Source: Druceiella hillmani
Taxonomy: Eukaryota; Arthropoda; Insecta; Lepidoptera; Hepialidae
DNA: 64,000 nucleotides
Direction of reading: 5' to 3'
NCBI GenBank assembly: GCA_039881145.1
Contig: JAYKKI010000060.1
Coordinates: 8,952,501 to 9,016,500, forward strand
Of the stretch, positions 36,588-48,412 are shown piece after piece. The notes beneath the pieces are model-generated. The model saw only the letters and a list, made by a program, of their open reading frames with translations. It had not been told where the DNA came from and did no database searches. The translations under genes and the position numbers were made by a program. Position 1 is the first letter of the stretch, and every line of letters starts with the position of its first letter.

Positions 36588-37311
36588 GAAAAGATCCCTT
36601 TAAAAGAATTAATTTTACATATTTCCTTGTAAAAGTCACTAAAATAAGTTAAATAGCTTAAAAAAACACTTTCGAAACTTTTTTCGCTAAATCTTTGGAA
36701 TTATTATTAATTATAGTTCTCGAAAACTATGCATCAAATAAAATTTCTCAGATTTGTGGCGAAAGTCAACGAAAACAAAAAAGATCGAATGCATTTGGAC
36801 TAAACTTTCATCACAGTACATCGGTAATAATATATTTTGGGATAATGATTTCAGCTAGATTTCTTTTTGTTTGTCTTCTTATTAGTAGGAGAGTCCTTGC
36901 ATCGTTCGATAAATGCATTATTTACAGGCTGTCATTCACTTAAGTAAAATTAATTCATACCCAAATTTCGTTGTGCCCAATCTTACAGAAACCCTATTCA
37001 TGACCCTTGTGTTATAAAATATTCATAGCATTACAAGGAAAAGCACTCTCTTTTACAAGTTTCCTATCATTTACTTGCGTAATTTGATGAGAAATCGATA
37101 ATAATGCTTACAAAAGCGACATGCGTTTTGAAATATCCACGGTTGTCATTCCCTTAGGTAATAGGCAATGAAATATGTACGTGAGAAATTGTGGGAAATT
37201 CTATATTTCTTGAAAATTTTGAAAATAAATCCATGATAGCTATTTTTCTGAATTTTGTTTGATATCTGTTGTAAACTACACTATTTCTTCAGAATTTTAT
37301 GGTTTTTTAGT

Positions 37312-37675
37312 TGAATTTATTTGGTGTTAATTTTGTAGAAATTCATTATTCACATAAATGAAAAAATTCTCTAAAAATTAAGTAAATAGATAAATTTTCT
37401 AATCCCTGTGAAATAATTCTAAGGAATGAGAAATTTAAAAAAAATGTATTTTGTGTTATAACTAAATAACTTAAATGAAACTACGTGATGTAGTATTATT
37501 TCTACTTTCTTTAATTTCTTTATCACGACCTAGGTTTCGTTGTATTACAACATCGTCAGGTAGGATATTGGCAAAGATCCCATCTGCCTTTTTTAAATTT
37601 CTAATTCCTTAGAATTATTTCACAGGGATTAAAAAATTTATCTATTTACCTATTTTTTAGAGAATTTTTTCATAT
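37312..37675. mobile_element. ribozyme element copy F inside a larger inverted repeat
   Basis: A tail fragment in reverse (TGAATTTATTTGGTGTTAAT..., 37312-37363) is followed by an inverted-repeat arm (about 37360-37440), the single ribozyme arm (37463-37578), and the matching inverted arm (about 37590-37675). The outer arms are about 80 nt and nearly identical over that length (AATCCCTGTGAAATAATTCT is shared exactly). The arrangement differs from the other copies. Confidence 0.7.
37517..37577 (-). ncRNA. hammerhead-like ribozyme, copy F
   Basis: Core is CUGACGA, allowed because position 7 is free. Stem II GUUGU-AAU-ACAAC and stem III ACC-UA-GGU are perfect, and C17 is present. Stem I proximal is CUAC/GUGA: two canonical pairs, one wobble, one mismatch. 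Distal stem I UCUUUG/UAAAGA is kept. Core complete, so a candidate for activity. Confidence 0.72.
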
Positions 37676-37825
37676 ACATTTACACTTAATTCAATTTACA
37701 CAGATAGTTATAGATCACATTCTTTAGGGTGTTTTGTTTATTTTGTTACGTTAAGTTTTGAAAGAAAATTAACGTTTTCTTTTCGAAACTCGCGAATTTT
37801 TTTAGGTAAACAATTTAACTGTGTC

Positions 37826-37985
37826 TATGCATGCATGTGCGTGCATATATGAGCGAGCTCGTGCTTGCATGCATGCATGTGTCAGCGAGCTTGTGCTTGA
37901 ATGCGTGCAGGTGCACGCGTGTGGAGATGAGCTCGTGCTTGCATGCATGCACCTGCGTGCATATATGTATGCATTGTTGCGTGAG
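37826..37985. repeat. alternating purine-pyrimidine ~40-bp repeat
   Basis: Three rough repeats of GCGAGCTCGTGCTTGCATGC with following TG/CA runs. Strongly alternating TG, CA and GC steps make it Z-DNA prone. The overlapping frames on both strands are artefacts. Confidence 0.75.
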
Positions 37986-38089
37986 TATGTGTATATTTAT
38001 CGTATTCAATATCACCGTGGAGAAGCAAAAGAATGTATTTTTTTTAATACGAAAAAAAATGCATTGGGGCTTTATTGACGTTGTTTGAT

Positions 38090-39120
38090 GTTCAATTTAT
38101 ATTGAATAAAGTACTGTCTTTTCTGTGAGCATGTAATATTTTAAAATATATATTACAGTTAAATTGTAAATTAAGAAATAATGCCGCTCTAAAGTTATCA
38201 AAATGAAGTTATAATTTGATTTTGGAGGGAGGGTTGCTAAAATATAAAGTAATACTAAAGAAATACAGCGTTAAATTTTGAAGAGGTATTTGAAACACAC
38301 TTTTAGAAGGACGTGACTACTTCAATAGCCTTTTTTTAGAACATAAAAGCGACTGTTTTCTTCGAGCCTTCTCGTTTTAGGAACTGATTAAAACTTTCAG
38401 AGCTACAATGAAAACAAAGTTTTGATTGTTCTTAACTTCAAGGCATTATCATAATGTCGACGGCCCTCACACAAATAAATAAAGCTAGACAAAAGGTAAC
38501 GAAGCCAAACTTCTTGACTACTTTCGTAACTCCATTTTGCATTCAAGATTTGAAGAAACATTCAAGAACATTTCTATTTTTAGATAACTAAAATATTTAT
38601 TTCTTTTGATACGGTTAGAAAGATTTGTATTAAGCGCTCGTAAACATTTTAAATATTCAGGCAATTAAGAAATAAATCCTTACAACGTTTTCTCTTGTAA
38701 AAGCTTACAGAAAGTTGGAATTTCTAAAGCTCTTCTAATAACAATTTAATTAGTTTTATTTTCTAGTAAACAGAATGAAGTTGTAAGAAGCTATAACATT
38801 TAGATCATTTCTTGTTCCGAATTACTATTTTTTTTTTAAAAATTCATAATAAGTTCTTATTAAATTATATAGTAGTATTCAAAGAGGAATATGGTGGAAT
38901 AATTATTTAGTGAATGATATAATAATTGTTTTCTTTTATAATAATATTTTTAACTTTAAAAAGCATGCTAGACATTGTGATATTTCGTAATCTGTAATTT
39001 GTCTTATAATTTTTGAACTGTAACACATACATATAAAGTTTGCATGGAAGATGTATTTTCTAATATGTCAGTATCATTTAACCATAATTATATTGGACGA
39101 AGTGTAAATGATATGGTAAA
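38090..39120. other. intronic DNA, no gene seen
   Basis: AT-rich with no supported feature. Confidence 0.4.
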
Positions 39121-39122
39121 AC

Positions 39123-39324
39123 AATAATATAATCAGAGTATTCATGAAACCTTATTTCCATGAATACTCTGATTATATTATTATTTTATTTTTATTTGTA
39201 TTGTTATGTCATTTTATTTTTATTTGTGTTGTATTGTTATATGTGAGTAACATATAACAATACAACACAAATAAAAATATATTGATTATATTATTATTTT
39301 ATTTTTATTTGTATTGTTTTATTA
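39123..39324. repeat. two adjacent perfect hairpins with flanking direct repeat
   Basis: Hairpin 1: arms 39123-39146 and 39159-39182, 24 bp perfect, 12-nt loop. Hairpin 2: arms 39216-39244 and 39250-39278, 29 bp perfect, 5-nt loop. Near-identical copies of GATTATATTATTATTTTATT plus about 18 bp flank the second hairpin (about 39172-39208 and 39284-39320). Confidence 0.9.
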
Positions 39325-39974
39325 TTATTCCGCATTATTTTTAGTTATAGAAAATGTATGTTCGTCATACGTTTTCATTGTTGGGTCCCACTACGTAACT
39401 ACGCTTCATTTCGTTTCTGTTTTGATTAAGTTGCGAAAATGGCTATAAAATAAAACTGAAAATATATATTTCAAACAACTGAGTCTCAAACTTTTAATGT
39501 AATTTATTAATATATATGACCACGAAGAGTATAATAAACGTACAGTAATACTGTTTGTTAATTTGAGTTTTCACCTAGGATGAAAAAAGTAATGAAAGGA
39601 AAAATTTAACAACTTTTTGGTCAGTTCCACATTTCGACCTTTAGAATATATTTTATAAATTGAATAGTGTCCTAGTGAAAAATAGAAAATCATTTTCCTA
39701 CGAAATAATAATTTTATTTTTATCCCTTAAAGAATGTAATAAATGTTTTGATATTTAATATGGGATTCCAATCACTAATCGTTTTATGCTTTTATTGTTC
39801 TTAGGTGTATAATAAAGGAAAGAAGTAATAAAATAAAGTTTTTCGATTCTGGTTTTCATACTAAAAAGCCAAATGATTATTACACTACTGACTAAATAAC
39901 TATTTTTAAGTTACACAGATTTTATATACTTCTCTTTAATTGAAATGAATTTTTTTTTCAAATACATTATCCTG

Positions 39975-39976
<2 letters not shown>

Positions 39977-40035
<59 letters not shown>

Positions 40036-40045
40036 AATGTATATA
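39977..40045. repeat. (TA)n microsatellite
   Basis: TA run with one TG step. Confidence 0.9.
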
Positions 40046-40252
40046 TTATATTTTAACATACTTCGCCTATATGAAATTCCATAGTGAACTGTACTAAAGA
40101 TGTCTTGAATCTTAAGATATTAATAAGTAATAAAAAAAATCAAAAATTGGTTTGTTCATTTGTTTGTTTATTCCACTTTTGCAGCTCAATTATTTAACTA
40201 ATATTTATGAAATTTCACACCCTTGAAGCCATTGTATGGAGATCAACAGAGA

Positions 40253-40980
40253 TATTCATTTATTTAAAAACTTTATTGAACAGTTATTTAGCGAACTTAT
40301 TACTAGAGGAGGAATCTCTTACAGTTAATCAGAGTTACAGTGTAATAAAAAGAAAATGAGGTAGGCATATAGCTACACATTTAAAAAATATGTAAAAGGT
40401 ATAATAATTGAAAGCAAAAAAGAGACAAAGAAAGGGATAGGCAGAAAGCCGCACATTACAACAATATTTTAAAGATAAAATAATAGAAACCAAAAAAAAG
40501 AGACAAAAGAGAAGAAAATAAAAATCTAAATCTGTGGGGTTTTAGGATGGATGGGTAGGATAGAAATGATGGGTAAGGAGGATGGGTAATGAAAAGAATT
40601 AAAAGAAGTAAGATATGAAAGGAAGTAGAATTATTAAATTAAAATTAAGGAAGGTATACTTTTTTCAGACGGCTTTTGAAAGCTGGAAGTGACGGTGAAA
40701 GTCTGACGTCAGAATTAATTTTATTCCATAATTTGGCAGCATGAATAGTGAACGAATGCTTATAGAAAGAAGTAGAATATTTGGGAATAACGATGGTGAG
40801 AAGTTTGTCAGAACGCAGAAAAGCAGCAAAATTCACAGCCCTTTCTAGCTATAGGCAATAGCTAGAAAGGCCTATGAATTTTGCTAAAAGATAAGAGGGA
40901 CGGTGAGAGTTATTTAAGATATTATAGAGTCGTGGAAGAATTTGAAAATTGCCATGTTCGAAAATCTCCATCTATCAAAT
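40253..40980 (-). pseudogene. LINE 3' end: RT C-terminal fragment plus 3' UTR
   Basis: Read on the minus strand: RLYNILNNSHRPSYLLAKF (about 40940-40883), then an inverted duplication (40825-40885), then FAAFLRSDKLL, and YKHSFTIHAAKLWNKIN ... PAFKSRLKKVYLP before a stop near 40642. The xHSFxxxAAKLWNKxx pattern is the usual LINE C-terminal segment. The purine-rich downstream stretch (40640 to about 40260) includes two ~75-bp repeats. It ends near CAATAAAG, a polyadenylation-type signal. It is 5' truncated and unable to move. Confidence 0.75.
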
Positions 40981-40999
40981 ATATGATATCTGTACTATG

Positions 41000-42900
41000 T
41001 ATAAAACCAATTTTATGCAAGTGAACCCGTTGATATTATTTAGTAAATTATAAACGACATAAATGCGCATTAAACCATGTATTGTTTTATTAATACGAAG
41101 CGAGTAAAATTATCACATTTTCTCGCACATTCGCTTATTAACTCTGTTTTGTATGTACTATTGAAGTCTACCCCACTGACTGTTGGGAAATTACTGGGTG
41201 GTACAGAAACATTTTTATTAGTAGTCAATTAGTTTGTTTGTTTATTTTGTTGTTTTTTTGTGGTATTATTGTTAAAAAAAGAACACTTATGGAATCATAT
41301 CGATGTGCATCTGTATTTTGGATTAGGAATTTTTCTTCAAGATTATGGACATTCAAAATTTTAAACAGAAGAAGAAACCTAATTACAGACGCTGTGTATA
41401 AAAGGTTAAATTTATATTTTGGGGTTACAGCAAGAGAGAAAGCGGTCAGAAGAGCACGAAAGTTTTTTAAATTTTCAAATTAAAATTTATAATTTTTTTA
41501 AAATCATTTTTTTATGCCGATTTCCTAAAAATTTGTAAAGAAATTTCTTTCCGTACCTACTCACGATCTTTAAAACTATTTATTAGGAAATTCTGAAAAA
41601 AAGTCGAAAATATTGGTAAAGAAATCCATATTGGTAAAAAATCGTTGATATTGTTTTATCTAGTAGGTTTTTTTGTTATATAAAATTTAATAATATGAAT
41701 CTATCTAAAAACATAATATTAAAGACGATGAAAATAACAATGATAGATTTAAATTTTTTATTTTCGAATAGGTGAGTGTTTTATTTTTTTTTTTTCATAA
41801 TCCCATATTATTCCAGTTACTAATTCAACGTGACTAATATAGAAAATAGTACGAAGCACCAATCGCGCCAGTTCCACTTGCATTTGATAGGATTTTTCTG
41901 GTTAATTCGTAACTTCGTCGTTGAATTTATACTCGTTTCCACAATTTCTTGGTCATAAGTAAATGGGACGAACTTGGGTTCAAATTGTAAATCCATTATG
42001 GAATTTGTTAAAATAATGCGATACTACGTATATTAAAGAAAAGAAACATAATCGAGTATGATAAAAGAAGAGTTCTTTAGTCTTAAAAATAGGAATTGAT
42101 TAACCTGAAACTTACGAACAACTTGTTACGACAGAGTACGTTACAAACAAGTTTTTCTTTCATTTAAAAAAAATTTCAAGTTCTATATTTCCTGTGCAAG
42201 CATTCATAAATCATAATTGTTTTCAGGGTCTTAATTTATTTTTGGAAAACCAGTCGTATAAATTATTGCTATAACGTTGTAACACAATATAATTTTCGGT
42301 AGATCTTTGACCACTTCCGTTTTCCTCTATATAACCAGTCGAACAATTTTTTAATCTTTATTTCAATTTTAATATCAAAATATTATTTTTAAAAAATATA
42401 CTAAAGGGAAGCAATTTTTTTAAGCATATTATCTGTTTCGATGTTGGATTACTAATAACTTGATTTTTAATTTTTTAAAACACTTTTATAACTGTTATTC
42501 CATGAATTTTAAAAAAGAAACATTTTTTTTAATGAAGATCTTTTAGTATTATTTCATTTATGTATGTGATTGATATTATAACTCACGAAAGAGATATGCT
42601 CTACTTGCCTATATAATCATTAACTTTATATTATATAAAGCGTTTTACGCACCATACATTTTGCACGACTACCAGAGATTCCGTTTTATGAGAAAATGAG
42701 ATAAATATACTGCTTAGCTTAACCATCTCATTTTTTTCTTATAGCGGCGTCTCTCTCTGCTGGTCGTGCATGATTGATCGAGCGTAAACGCTTTAATTAA
42801 ATGAGACTATTTTTTATTGCATGGGACTGTTAGTCAATCACAATAGATATTATCACTTTATATTTTTAATTCAAATTATGTATAGAAGTGATCAAAAAGT
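41000..42900. other. intron 1, start-exon side, no gene seen
   Basis: The plus-strand frame 41238-41483 ends in a basic KAVRRARKFFKFSN-like segment but matches no family I know. The rest is AT-rich. Confidence 0.4.
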
Positions 42901-42906
42901 ACCTAC

Positions 42907-43080
42907 CGAATTTTGCAAACAGGATATTGAGTCGACCTTGATACAATCGGCAAAGTCTAACTGCGGCTCTAACTCCCCATTATGTAGCAAGTTATTGCCA
43001 TGTTCCTCCAGCATTATTCTTGCCCAAACCCCTGAAGCACTGCTTAAACTCAAAAACAAGATCAAAATATGACACACCAT
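42907..43080 (-). CDS. Osiris-family protein, first coding exon
   Basis: It encodes residues 1-58. The ATG at 43080 has a good context (AAAAATGG) and an in-frame TAA 30 bases upstream, so the start is well placed. Residues 1-20 form a signal peptide: VCHILILFLSLSSASGVWA with cleavage likely after A20. Two cysteines, C46 and C54, sit in DFADCIKVDSISCLQNS, the paired-cysteine region expected in Osiris proteins. The donor is TTCG|GTAGGT in phase 0; an alternative four bases downstream (GTAG|GTACTT) would break the phase with exon 2. The next exon is 31,533 bp away. The protein should enter the secretory or endosomal pathway. A two-codon upstream ORF (ATG TAA) lies in the predicted leader. Confidence 0.8.
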
Positions 43081-43347
43081 TTTTAATAAAGCTAACACTT
43101 TTTACATGAGAACTGTATGAAATTTATTTAAACTTCACAATTTCACTTTGTTTTAAGCAAAAAAATATTTATTAAACAATTAAATTATTAAAGATATCGA
43201 TTTTAATTTCAAATTAATTTTAATTCATTAAAAAATTAAATTTAATTTCAAATAACGATTTTAATTTCAAATTTTTATCGTAATTTTGAACAGATTGATG
43301 AATTACAGTGCTTCATTTGATGTGTCGTTTTAAAACGCATATGTTGC

Positions 43348-43358
43348 TCTATTTAAAG
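43348..43358 (-). promoter_or_regulatory. possible TATA box of the Osiris gene
   Basis: On the minus strand CTTTAAATAGA lies about 270 bases before the start codon, at the edge of a GC-richer stretch (43330-43450). A transcription start about 30 bases downstream would leave a ~240-nt leader. The call rests on position and motif only. Confidence 0.25.
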
Positions 43359-43459
43359 CCTGCCCCGACTCTGTTGTGCAGTGGATTCGCAATCGTGAAG
43401 TTTTGTTAGGAGGCGCATTCTAACGGGGGAATCCGATAGCGTGTATCGGTTTAGAAGTT

Positions 43460-44599
43460 TGAATTTAGGCAGCGGTTGTAATAGACGTATATTTGTTTAG
43501 GGAATAACGTTGTTTATATAGTTTTTAATATATAGTTTCAAGTAATATTTTTGAAAAGGATTAGTGTATGTAAATGACAGCCTTTTTAGTATTATATGAG
43601 ATAAAGAATATAAATTCGAATATTAACAAGTCTTTGAAAATTTATGAAATTATTTATGGTCAAAGATAAATTTGTGGAGTGCCGAATGGTAAATTTGGTT
43701 ACGAAATGAAATATGGAAAATATGTTAACATATATGATAATGAACAGAAGAAAATATGTAATATAAATCTTTACTTTTTTAAACCTTTTAGTTCTAGTGA
43801 GTATAACATAGATCAACTATAGTATAGAATAGTAATTGTTGTTAATATTCATTATTCAATAGAAATATGTTTTTTAACTTTATTTTAAACAGAATATCGA
43901 ATCATGAAGTAAATTTGGTTTTAGATTAATTATTTTACATTTTGGTTTTCACATGGTTACGTTAATTTAAAATGTATAATTACTGATAAGTATTATTGTT
44001 AATAATATTTTATTGTATCTTTAATGGCGGAATATGTGTTTAATTTTTTTCTATGTTGTTTTTTATAAAATTTTTAATTACATGGTTGCGGAAATGATTT
44101 TTATGACCGTCAACATTTTTCTGTAATTGTCTTGTTTAAAAAAAAACAATGACAATTCTTAACATTTTTACCGTTTAACTTCATTGCCTACATTCAAAAA
44201 TTGCGTAATATCGAGTCGCTATAATTTATTGAGTGTTAATGCAATATAATGAAACAATAAACAACAATAAATCATATCGAACTAACCACAATTTTAAAAT
44301 TAATTTTTTATATCAAAAGCTATTTCGACATAATTTATTTTGAATATAGTTTTCTAAAATAATATTAGCATTTATATATAAGTGGTAATACTATTTCATA
44401 GTTGTACTTTTGTCGCGTGTTTTTTTTTAATATTTGCAAATAAAGTATGCCTCATATGGAAAAAAATAATGGGCCAATTTTTATCTATAACGGGGTTACG
44501 GTTTAAATTTGATTAAAAACATTTTACGTAGTTTAATTTAAATTACAAAAAAAATGTTTTATTTGTGGCAAAACGCGAATTTACAAATACGATAAATTT
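43460..44599. other. upstream DNA, no gene seen
   Basis: AT-rich with no supported feature. Confidence 0.4.
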
Positions 44600-45400
44600 A
44601 TAAACCTACTTGTAAACAATTAGGATAAACATACAGTAATTATACCCACTATAGCCTTAAATTTTAATACAAAGTTTAAGTGTAAAAATTAACGTGGTTG
44701 ATATGTCTAAAGATGAGAATATTCTTAATTCGCTGTAACTTTCATTTAACTATTTTCTAACAAACTATAAACTAAAGGAGATATAAGGTTAATTTTAATA
44801 CTGCATGCTTAGTAATAACTAGTTCAATTTTAAACTAAGGGTTTCTTACAGAATAACACACCACACATTTTATTCATGAACCTACTTGTAAACAGTTAGG
44901 ATAAATATATCAACATTAATTATATCCACTATAGCCTAAAATTTTATTACAAAGTTTAAGTTTAAAACTTAACGTGCTTGATAAGTATAAAGATGATAAT
45001 TCTCAATTTGTTACTAATGTCATTGAAACATTTTCTAACAAACTATAACCTGAGGTTTATTTTAATGCTGCATGCTTAGTAATAACTAGTTCAATTTTAA
45101 ACTAAGTGTTTCATACAGAATAACACACTACACATTTTATTCATGAACCTACGTGTAAACAGTTAGGATAAATATATATACATTAATTATATCCACTATA
45201 GCCTAAAATTTTATTACAGTTTAAGTGTAAAACTTAACTTGCTTGATAAGTATAAAGATGATAATTCCCAATTCGTTACTACTGTCATTGAAACATTTTC
45301 TAACAAACTATAACCTGAGGTTTATTTTAATACTGCATGCTTAGTAATAAATATATCAATATTATGTTAAGGCTTTATTTTAGGATAACGCACTACCAAT
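44600..45400. repeat. ~270-bp tandem repeat, 3 copies
   Basis: AACCTACTTGTAAACA and the following TTAGGATAAA recur at about 44604, 44880 and 45147. Shared blocks include CCACTATAGCCT and CTGCATGCTTAGTAATAA. Confidence 0.85.
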
Positions 45401-45474
45401 TTTATTTCAAACTGGAGTTGTCAAATAATTGAAGTATTTTTCTCGGACGATAAACAAAGTTAAATTATCTAATT

Positions 45475-46310
45475 CACAATTACATTTACTTATATCGTCA
45501 AAATCCGAGTCCTGTGATTGACTAGCAATAGTAAATCACATTACCATTATAGCATTGTATTCAAATCAAAGTATAATAAACTTAATAATATCGAGAGAGA
45601 TTATGTATGTTATAATGCAGATAATGAAAATTTCATTATGGATGATTAGTCAATATTGCTTTCAAAATAAAATGATCACAATTATATTTACTTATATCTT
45701 CAAAATTCGATTCCTGCACGCTAGTGCATTGACTAACGTCAATAATAAATCACCTAACCAAGGGTGTGCATTATACTCCAATCAAAGTATAATGAATATA
45801 ACAATATCGAGAGAGATTATGTATGTTATAATGCAGATAATGAAAATTTCGATATGGATGATTAGTCAATATTGCTTTCAAAATAAAATATTTAGAATTA
45901 TATTTACTTATATCTTCAAAATTCGAGTCCTGCACGCTAGTCAATAATAAATCACCTAACCAAGGATGTGCATTATACTCAAATCAAAGTATAATGAACA
46001 TAATAATATCGAGAGAGATTATGTTTGTTATAATGCAGATAATGAAAATTTCGATATGGATGATTAGTCAATATTGCTTTTAAAATAAAATATTCAGAAT
46101 TATATTTATTTATATCGTGAAAATCCGAGTCCTGCGCGCTAGTAAGTAATAAATAACATAACCAAGGAAGTGCATTATACTCAAATCAAATTATAATGAA
46201 TATAATAATATCAAGAAAGTTTATGTATGTTATAATGACGATAATGAAAACTTAAATATGAATGAATTAGGCAATATTGCTTTCAAAATAAAGAAGTTTC
46301 ACTTCTAATA
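45475..46310. repeat. 202-216-bp tandem repeat, 4 copies
   Basis: ATCGAGAGAGATTATGTATG recurs at about 45590, 45806, 46008 and (changed) 46210. Two neighbouring units are 216 bp apart, a multiple of 3. This explains the repetitive 130-residue open frame at 45555-45947, which is not a gene. Confidence 0.9.
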
Positions 46311-47984
46311 CTTTTGAAGTAAAATTATATTTCTCCAGCTATATGTTATATGCAAGGAGGCAGTTAGTAATAATAATAATAAATGGAAACGATTGTACAA
46401 TTGCCCTATTTTAAATATACTATCAATGTGTTTGAAGATTGTTATGTAATTATCGACAAATTTGACTTATGAATTTTAGTTTAAAATAAATATTAAACTT
46501 CATGATAAAATTATACCTTTGCAGAAACTATTAGACGTATTTAAAACTAAGTGTAGGGATAACTAGTGACCCCTTTTTCTTCTTCTAATTAGTTTTTAAT
46601 TGTTCGGATCTTTCTTTCTGGCTAATTTTAGAAGCTTCTCAATCTTCCCGTGGCTCTTTTGCTGAAATTTTTTTTAATAAGGTCTTAAGTTTCTTACCAC
46701 GAAAATTAAAGTTTTGAAGTAAAAGACTGTGTGAAACAAGTTAACAAAATTACGTCTTATAACAATGAGACTTTAGCAATTAAAGAAAATTACAAAATCG
46801 TGCGTTGCTTTTAAGATTTTAATTAAGTTAATGTCATCAAAAAGTTAACTGATACATTGAGATAAACGATACATTTAAAATGCCTTACGGTAATATGTAT
46901 TGAAGTATTCATATGGTTCGTAAATTATTTCGTGAAAATTCATTTGTTCTTTTTCGTTTTTCGTAATAAACAAGGCATACCTAAATTTTCTTATGATGCT
47001 AAAAAACTCACAGTTCCTAGAGTGTAAAGCTTACGAGCCTAAAATGTTGCTAATAGATGCTCTAGATACAGATCGAAATTAAACCGTATAGTCGAACCGT
47101 TAAAAATTTTAAAAAATTTACTTGGCTCTCTATGTATGTAAAAATAGAAGCAAAAAACATTTTCGCATGTCTCGTCATAAAATGTGACCAGAAGATTACA
47201 AGAAAATTAAAGTAATTTTCCCCGAGTATATAATTGCTTGAACATGTTTTTAGATTTATTGAAGACGTTGTAGGCAAAGAATTTATATCGTGGAAAATTA
47301 ATAATTAAAAATAGTCTTATAGAAATTCTATGTACCCATAAATATATATAAGCGCTTAAATATGTATGAAAAAATTTAACGCGAATTTTATTCGTGCTTG
47401 AGAAATGGTTTCACCCTTAAGCTCTGTGTGTGTTAAATATTATCCTCAAAGCGACAAGCAATTTGTCTTACTCCAACTTCTCTGATTCTACAGCCATAAG
47501 TTTGGAAAGTCGAAAAAAATTCTAAGTACTCTAATTTAATTAGAGCGTTAAAAAATAAATTTTCTTCCCTCGATTTTTATTGATTAGACTTTCATTAATA
47601 CATTCAAGTCCTACAACAGTTACAAAACTACTCTGTTCATACCCGGTGAGCATTAGGTCTGTATAATTTTGGTTCGTTAAGTATTAGATAGTCTTAATTA
47701 AGCAATATTATATATCATAATATACTAAAACAAATTATGTTCACTATATCATTAAATTAGACTGAACCGCTTAAGTGTAACAAGAGACCTGACTGATCAA
47801 TTCAATGAACATGATTTTCAGCTACTTGCTATTTTAATTTAAACATTTTATGACAAATTATAACTTGAAGAAAATATAAAGTTTATTTTGATACTGCATG
47901 GTTACTAATAGCTCAATATTACACCAAGATTTGCATTTAAAATAACACGCAGTGAATACCCCAAAAATTGCACAAGAATTTATA
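46311..47984. other. no gene seen
   Basis: AT-rich. The minus frame 47062-47277 is unrecognised. Confidence 0.4.
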
Positions 47985-48360
47985 ACGTGACATACGTGGT
48001 ATGTTGTTTTTAGAAATGAAACTTTTGATTATAACAAATACTTCAAAAAATTTAATATATTATCACTTTTAGAGGAACATCCCCACTTTCCAAAAAGCTT
48101 GATTATTATAGTTGATTACCTTTAAAATACATTTAGCGTTACATATTCGGGGGTACGTTATTTTTCGAAATTAAACTTTAGATTATTATAAATATTCAAA
48201 ATAATTGAAAATATCGTAATTTTTTGAGGAAGATCCCTCTTTCCAAAAAGGTTCATTATTATAGTTGATTACCTCTAAAACACATTTGGCGTGGCATATC
48301 CGTGGTATGTAATTTTTCGAAGTGAAACTTTAGGTTATAATAAATAACTAAAATTTCATT
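47985..48360. repeat. 153-bp tandem repeat, about 2.5 copies
   Basis: CTTTCCAAAAAG(C/G)TT, then ATTATTATAGTTGATTACCT, recur 153 bp apart near 48087 and 48240, with a third partial unit. Confidence 0.8.
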
Positions 48361-48377
48361 TCGAAACAATTATCGAT

Positions 48378-48412
48378 AATAAATCACACAACTAAGGGTT
48401 GTGTGATTCATT
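48378..48412. repeat. short hairpin
   Basis: Arms AATAAATCACACAAC and GTTGTGTGATTCATT (one mismatch) with a 5-nt loop. Confidence 0.8.

Noticed and set aside
42821..43072. Plus-strand 83-codon frame over the first Osiris exon
   Set aside because: Antisense shadow; the minus strand has signal peptide, cysteines and donor in phase.
45555..45947. 130-codon open frame
   Set aside because: It spans two units of a tandem repeat whose 216-bp spacing keeps frame; unrelated to any family.
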